Shown here: one piece after another, positions 53,404 through 64,000 of the stretch | Position numbering within the stretch: the first letter of the stretch is position 1 | Layout of the letters: each line of letters starts with the position of its first letter | Source of the DNA: Puffinus mauretanicus | Taxonomy: Eukaryota; Chordata; Aves; Procellariiformes; Procellariidae | DNA: 64,000 nt | Direction: 5' to 3' | Assembly (NCBI GenBank): GCA_023333565.1 | Contig: JAJKFH010003229.1 | Coordinates: 1,586,001 to 1,650,000, forward strand | Notes under the pieces: model-generated | The model's input: the letters and a program-made list of their open reading frames with translations, nothing else | What the model was told of the DNA's origin: nothing | The model's database searches: none | Position numbers and translations under genes: made by a program

Positions 53404-56400
53404 GCACTGCTTACATCCAGGCCCTCTCTGACCCTGCTGTTAGAAGGAAAAAGTCAAATGCATGGGCACAACAGGAATAAGCAGTAGAGTATCAGACCAA
53501 AACTGCAGGTAATGTCATAGCGTAAGCACACACATTTGGGACTGCATTTTATGTGTTGTTCCTAGTTTACTAACACTGGTGCCCTATGGGCTGCTCAGCA
53601 GCTGGAAATAGCTATAGGGCAGCAGTACCCTAATTATACTTTCATTAGATCACCTTGACCATGGACTGTATGAAGGACTGGAGTAGAGATAGTTTGCACA
53701 GTCCCTTTACGCTTCAATAGCAGCGTAGCAAGTCCACAAGGCACCCAAAAATAAGGTTCACTGCATCTGGGCTGATGAACAGATGTTTCAACAGCAGCTG
53801 TAGATCCTTAGTACCTCTTGAGCTTGTGACAAACTGCACCACCGGCCTCAATAAAGAGAGAGAAGCTGGAACATTCAACATTAAACCAAGCCTCCCTTGT
53901 GAGCAAAAGGAATAACTCCATTTAATGATAGGAGTAAAAATCTCTTACCTGTGTGGATGAGCCAACAGAGGGAGACACGATGATGAAACATGCCTGCCCA
54001 GTTTGTGGTATTAATGCCTCTACATCCCATACTAAATACTTATGGTTAGAGTCAGATCCAGGAGAAATCTTGTCTTTTACAAAAATAATTCATTACGGGG
54101 GGAAAAAAAAGGTTTTTATGATAGCGTAAGTGATTCTGAAAGTAAACGTCACAACTTTTTTCTTCTCTAAATAGAGAAAAATCATTGAGAAAACTTCATT
54201 GAATTTCTAAAGATTGTATTAACTGTGGAATTTCTATCTAGTTGCGGTTATAAATCTCGAAGGAACTTGTGGCTGCCCTGTGAATTAATAGTTCATTTCC
54301 TTTAATTTTTAATAACTCACTTATATATGCCAAACGTCGTTTCTGTCCCTTAAAGAGGCGTATTAAGATTAGAATGAGAGTTTATCTTTCTAGGACAATA
54401 TTGTTCAAATATTGAATCAGTGCCACAGGTTTTATTTGGATTGGCTGCAATTACACTGTGTGCAGCATCAAATGGCCCTCTTGCACAGCTTTTGACCCAG
54501 AAGTATCTTCATTAATAACCCTGTTCTGAGTTGGTGTGATATTACTTACTACAGAGCAACCACTACAAAACGCAACAGACTAACCCTCTGAGAATCCCAC
54601 GAGCTCAGTGAAATCTCAGAATTAGCCAATAAAACAGAAATTCTCCAGCTGGGGGTAGGGGAGGCACGTATGCACTAGATGTGCAGGGAGTGGCTGAATC
54701 AGCTGAGGTGGGATTTGTCCTGTGTATCTCCTGACCCTCCAGGAGTGAGTGACACACCTTATTAAGCAGCGCTTGAACTGGGAGCAAAGGAGCATGAGGT
54801 GGCAGTGAACGTGGAAGGTACCATGGTGATTAAAAAAAAATGAGAAAGAAAAAAATGTTTTTTTCTGACATTTGGATTCAGCAAGGTACTTCAGCTTACA
54901 ACTTGTCCCATTAGAGCCAAGTGCATGAAATCCCCACTGAAGTAATTAGGTTATTGATTTCAACAGGATGAGGACTCTATCCATTGCACCTACTCACCAC
55001 CTTGAAGTTACAAATGCATTTAACTACTTTGCTGAACTGATGCCTGGCAGACTATCTGAATTCTCTCGGAAGCTTTGGAGGTACAGATGACTGAACAAAG
55101 TCAGAGGTTCTTACCAAATTCAGAGGTGGACCTTTCCCCCACTTGAAAAAGGGAAAGAGTTGTGAGGGGCTATAAAATAACAGACAGAAGGTAAAATTCT
55201 TATAAAGAAAGGACAGTCCTCTTGTGATCAACATAATCCCCAGGCTCAGTCTTTACGTCAGTCTTACTAAGTGTTAAGAAAACATTTATCTTTTACATGA
55301 CCAAACCTCATGCGAAAATCCTACAGACTTCCAAAACAGACCACTGCAAGTGATAAACACAAAATGATCTCTCCTTTTCACTGAAACATCTTTTCAAAAT
55401 GAACAGTGCAGTATAAGCAAGCTAATTTCACTGAATTCCTTATGAATGTTTATTTTTCCCCCTTAGAGTTTTCTGTAAGCCACACAGAGCATTTCGGTGA
55501 TTTATACCTTAATGCTTCTATTTTCAGGCCAAATTCTAACAATCTTCCAAATGATGAAAAACAGATGATCCACAGACATGTCAACAATTCAAGTTTTAGC
55601 ACAAAACCGTGCTAGCCTTTTTTCTTATGAACAATTGAACTTGCATGTTTACAAAGACTTCCAGTTTTCACTAAAAAAAGTATTCTAGTTCCTATGGCTA
55701 CCTACTAAAATAAAACCCCCTAAACTTCCAAAAATGATCAAACAAAGAAAAGAACCCAATCCCATTAGTCCCAAACATTTCAAAACAGTTAGTCAGACAC
55801 CCAAAAAAAAGAGGTGGGAGACTTGAAGCGGGAGCTATCTTTTGAGAGCTGCTGTTTGGCAAGCAAAACAGTTTTTTCCCATTTTGAGCTGCCTGTCACA
55901 ACACAGGGTCAGAAATGAAAACACAAAGGGCTAAAGAAGAGGCGTCCTGTGTTTTAATTCTGGTGCTGACAAGGGTTTCCTCTGCAGCCGTCATCAAGAG
56001 CAGATACTGCTCTGGTCGTAAATCTATCGCACATTCTCCGCTGAAGGATATGAACTGGGACAATAGGCATGGAACAAAAAACAACTGGAAGTTCAAACAC
56101 TTTGCAAAGGTCACATTTCGAATACCAGTTTTGTCTCCAGCAGATCTTACAATGAAAACGTGGTGCTAGATCTTTCTCTAAGCTGTGGTTAATCAACCCC
56201 GTGCACAGAGAGAGTTGGACACCTCGCTTGCGGAGGTTTTCCCAGGCTGAAGCACAGATAGCATGCTTCCACAGGTACTCCAGGTGTTGAAGACCAAGGA
56301 TTAAAAGGCTGAACTGCTTTTCACCTGTTACACAGAATGAAAGGGAAACCGTTTTAGTCTACCTATCAGAGTCCGGCCCTTACCGATGACACGTTTATAG

Positions 56401-59400
56401 CTGGCCCCCAGCACGCAGCACGAGCATCCTCAGGCTCCGCTCCATGTGCTCATTCAGGAAGACTCTCCTGATCAGAAGCCACAACTCAAGCCAAATCGAA
56501 AAAATAATTATTGAACCAGGCCTTTGGCGCACCTCTGGCATCGTATCAGAAGTCACAGAGCCAGAGGCATGAAATGGCAACTACCAGGTAAACTGCAGTT
56601 TTACATATTGTCCCAAAGTGCTTCAATCATGGGAAATTTTGAACATTACGTTGATGAAGAGGAACACAAATTTATTTTGAGCAGAGTACCATACAACTGT
56701 CGTGCAGACACAGAACCATCCCCAACCCATATGCTGTTTCACATATTTACTGTGGGATGCCTGAAATTGTCTAATTTTAATTATTTGGAATCTACAGCGA
56801 ATGCCAAGCTTCCTGAAATTTTTTTACTCACTATGAACTCCAGAGGCTACATCTCTATATTCCTAACTCTTAAAATGTTAATTCTGTCCTTTGGTGCACT
56901 CCTCCTCCATACCCATCCTCCATCCCATATTCTCATATCAAGTGAATCAGCTTAAGGGACATTCTTCCTTTCATAAACAAAAATGGCATTCTCTCAGGTC
57001 GGCTGCTTTTCTCAAAAGTACTACTTGATATAAAGTACTCCACGTCAAATGCCACGCTTAAATACACATGGCTTTTTCTACTGTTTTGCAGGCTGAGGCA
57101 TGCACACGATTTTTATGCTAAAGTGTATTCTTTGCCTCTTTTCCTCCCATTCTCTCTGTCTGCCTTCCTTCCTTCCTGGCCGCATTGTGCAACCTCTAGA
57201 CTTAAAACAAAACAAAAAACCCACCCAAAAAATTCAGCCCCTCCAGCATACATTAAGTTCATGTAAATAGCAGCTGATATTTCAGCGGTCACTGAACAAC
57301 TGTTGCATCCTCATTAGCTCTGGTAAGATTTTTCCACCTACTCTCTTGCAAATCACCATCCACTACCTGTAATGAGATCACAGTTCTATAAAGTTTTTAT
57401 TTACTTTTTCCTCCAGTTACTTCTGAAGTCCTTGCAATCATGTGGGTTTTTTTATTTTGCTTTGTTTTTCTAAATAAAAGTTGCCTTACAGTAAGTCATT
57501 CTGAAGACATTTACCTAGAAACTTCAGACACTTTGCAATGTAATGCAGCATCACTGCATCTTAGCTTTCTGCTTAAGCCAATTTTCCAGTTTACTCCCCT
57601 TAAAGACTTATGCAGGAAAATACGGACCAATCACCAGGGCCGAATATTTAATCGATGAGTTTTCTTAAATACTATGGGCCAAATCTGGGTGTAAGTTCCC
57701 TCATTTCCACTGAATATCCAACTGGCCCAGCAATATTAATTTGAAAGAACAGCTGGACCATTTGTCCTCTTTGCTCCATTATTTACCTGGAATCTGGGAT
57801 TATTCCACATCAACTCACAGCTGCTGGCTGTGAAGTGCTGTGAAAGAGCAAAGGCAGCATCCAGAACCACCCCTGACAGCATGGAACTTCTGACATCTCT
57901 GCCCAGAGAGCCCCCCGCAGCTCAGAAGTTACCTCTGGGCCATGATAAACACAAGGCACAACGTGGTGGAGAAGACTAAGCTGGAAATTAGCCCATAGAA
58001 AATCCACCAGGATAAGCATGAGGGCCAGACAATTTGGGGCCTCTCAGAAGCAAATACAAAGAGCATTGTCAGAAACACGCACTCAAATTTGGGTTCTGCA
58101 GAAGAAACCCCTTTTGTACCGACTCCCACCTCTGAGGAGCTCTGGGGTTTGAGGCTGGAGCTGAAGGCAATAACCAGATGTCTCCAATTCCTCTGAGCGA
58201 CAGAAGGCAAAATGCTGCTGGTTGGTTAGTTAGGGAGGTACTGTCGTGGTGGGCAAACCTGAAGCATCTGTCACGGAGAAAACACGATGCGGTCCTCGCA
58301 GTCCCTCGCCTGGTACAAGCTGCAGAAGCAGACGCAGCACAGGGAAACTGATAAAAGGTCAGTCACGAATGATTCAATAGCTTAGAAGCTACCTTCTGAG
58401 GAGGAGGGCAGTTTGAGCTTCTTGACTCAAAGGGCTGGGAGGATGCTGAAGGCTGGGAAGCCTGCCTGCCTCCAAGCTTTCTTCTGGTGGGGAGTGAAAA
58501 GATGGGCAGGGGCACTCAAGCATCCCTGCACCTTTTCGTTCATCCCACAGACACAGCTCTGTTATGCTGCACAAGTCCAAACATAAATCTGTAACTTGTC
58601 CAAGAAAAAAAACATTTTTAGAAGGGCTAACTATTAAGCACTAGATGCCGAGCAAATAAATAGGAGGAAATGCATATGCATCAGAGGAAATAATGACAGG
58701 CTGTAGCTATGGAAAACTAGTGGGAAGGGAAATCTAGCTGGAACATTAATGCTGCAACAACTTGCTCTGAAAGGGTATCATGAAGCGGGGGGGAGGAGGA
58801 AGGATGTGTTACTTTACATTAGAGATGCTCATGGGATTATAGATGACTCAATCACTGACCTCGAATGCTTACAGATTATACTTGTAGTCCAACTAAAGAT
58901 GGAGTTACTGGAACATCTCTTACAGGCCCTGAAATCCTAAAACTAGAGTGAGCCGGTAACTCTGCATCTGTTCTTCATGTCTGGAAAGAAAAACAGGCTA
59001 ATCACAGATGCACATAGCCTGGAGGATGTTTGCTGAAAACCTCATCTGACTAAAGAAAAAAAATTCCCCAGTTTCTAAAAACATGATGATTTCTTAAAAT
59101 AGAAAATTCTATATGGAATATCTCAATGTTGAATCTCATTTTAACGAGTAAAGAGAGTTAATTAATCACCTAAAAGCTACAAGCAACTTAAGTATCAATG
59201 ATCATGATCTAGCCACACTGACTTTGTTTTAAAATCAGTATATACATTATCACCTGGTGTTTATAGTCTGTTTGCACAATTGCTGGCATATGGGTCTAGA
59301 AAGAGAAGAGTGAGAGGCATGAAACAAAACAGAGAATTGTTTAAAAAGAACCTACTGCACACCAAAAGGCTATTCCAAAACTACAAGAGAGAGTTATACT

Positions 59401-59929
59401 TGTGAAAAAAAACATCCCAGAGAAGATAAAGAGCAGAAACTTCAGAAAGACATGCAGATTTATAAAGAATGGAGAGAGCAGAAAAATTAGTGTAAACAAA
59501 TGAGGAAGCATAGGCAACCTCTAAAGAAGCAGAGGAATCAATACAACACTGAGGACTACTAATGGTGTTTAAGACAGTAAAAAGGCACTTTTGAAAGCAC
59601 CCACACAGATCAAGTCCATTGTTTGGTGCAGACAGTAGGATCAAAAATGATGACACAGGAAAATAAGGACCCGTGTTGGAATAAAAATGGTTCTTTAAAA
59701 GATTTCAATACACAGTTGTTAACAGAAAGACATAAGCAGACAGGTCGCTAGTCGCCATTTCCAAATCCCAAGGATCGTGTTTTCTTCTAATGCAATTTCA
59801 CTGGTTTGTCATTTTGGGGTGAGGCAACATGAACCTTCTGTGGGAAACGCTTGCATGTAAAAAAAAGACCAATATAGGGCCAAATAATGAAAAGGGAAGG
59901 TTATTCTGATGGAGCATAGTTAAAGAGAC
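53404..59929 (-). other. CYYR1: Giant CYYR1 intron, unique part
   Basis: About 6.5 kb of mostly AT-rich intronic sequence. There is a short CTTC run near 57160-57176 and A-rich tracts. Short frames on both strands are unremarkable. No gene, RNA gene or confident mobile element was seen. Confidence 0.6.
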
Positions 59930-60655
59930 AATAACATCTTCTGCAATGCAACTAAATGCAAGGTAGTAAGCCTAGCAAAGACCAGTTTGCAGGCTTAAAG
60001 CAGTAGACATGCTTTGAAGACCGTGACTTAAGGACTTAGAGCTGGAACAAATTGCTAGAGTTCATTTATGCCTTCTGTGATCATCACAGATAGCTGCTTC
60101 AAAATAGGTACTCAAAGAAAGGTACAGGAAAAAATAATCCTAGCAAGGCTTCTGTCAAAACCCTGTGCAGAGCCCTGCTAGCCACACTTCAAGAAGGAAG
60201 TGAAAATACTAGAAGGAGCTCAAAGGAAGGCCAAAGAATTGACCCCTGGGCAGAGCAAAGCAAAACAAAGCAAATCTTACATGTGAGGCTGACAGAGTTC
60301 ACCCAGCTCAGTGATAAGGTTGAGAGCTGTCATGATGACTACTTAGGGCCACATTTCAAACTCACAGATAAGTCAAGAGCTGACAGTAGGAATTTCAACC
60401 TTCGTTTCCCAGCAAAATTTCCCAGCAGTGTGAGTAAATGAACTATAGAACAGTTTACCAGGACTAATGGTCAACTCATTAATGCCTGAAGTTTTCAAAA
60501 TGAGATCACACAAGTTTAAAGAAGACATGCGCAAACAGCTTTTAAGGAAAAAAAAAACGTATCTATGGCTCAATCACGCAAAATATCAGGTCAGAGGAGT
60601 ATAATGACTCCTAACTGGTCTTCAAGTCTGTGAACTGGAGCACTTAACCACAAAA
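59930..60655 (+). mobile_element. Ancient CR1-type LINE fragment, 3' end
   Basis: A heavily diverged CR1 of the group common in reptiles, in sense orientation. Landmarks in order are aactaaatgcaaggtagtaa near 59950, ccacacttcaagaaggaagt near 60184, a ctcaaaggaaggccaaag block, gaactatagaacagtttacc near 60440, gttttcaaaatgagatcaca near 60490 and the terminal aggtcagaggagtataatga near 60590 followed by a ggtcttcaagtctgtga ending. These parallel the ORF2 C-terminus and 3' UTR of reptilian CR1 elements. The frame is fully degraded. The left boundary is approximate. Confidence 0.65.

Positions 60656-64000
<3,345 letters not shown>

Noticed and set aside
57661..57720. gggccaaatctgggtgtaag segment resembling another reptile repeat
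   Set aside because: The match is too short and too diverged to support a call.

Overview
This is a vertebrate, almost certainly avian, nuclear genomic window from a gene-poor, AT-rich region. The bird call rests on a recent CR1 LINE with the typical bird 3' end (an ATTCTATG-type octamer tail), two LTR families that I recognise as avian endogenous retrovirus LTRs, and a vertebrate gene split into short exons. There are no bacterial genes, operons or CRISPR arrays. Nearly all long reading frames here are chance frames or shadows of repeats.

The only protein-coding gene I can support is CYYR1 (cysteine and tyrosine rich 1), on the minus strand. Three of its exons are visible: the cysteine-rich ectodomain exon (62454-62559), the transmembrane exon (10122-10279) and the last coding exon with proline-rich PPPY motifs and the stop codon (6922-7055). 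Reading frames and intron phases agree across the three. The intron between the first two is about 52 kb and makes up most of the window. The exon carrying the start codon and signal peptide was not found and probably lies beyond position 64000. The 3' UTR runs leftward from 6921 to an undetermined end; a candidate poly(A) hairpin lies at 2261-2297.

Layout: 1-2260 downstream flank with one odd small ORF; 2261-6921 candidate 3' UTR; 6922-10279 the last two coding exons and a 3.1 kb intron; 10280-62453 the giant intron; 62454-62559 the cysteine-rich exon; 62560-64000 the start of the preceding intron with a CpG-dense block. The giant intron holds an old palindromic repeat (11.4 kb), an ancient CR1 (16.1-16.8 kb), a three-level nest of LTR, LTR and CR1 (28.7-31.2 kb), a MIR-like SINE (32.7 kb), a short CR1 (35.5 kb), a second copy of the outer LTR (38.9-39.7 kb) and another ancient CR1 (59.9-60.7 kb).

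No previously undescribed molecular system is evident. The most informative structure is the nested retroelement locus, where a 5-bp target duplication and the restored outer LTR give a clear order of insertion.
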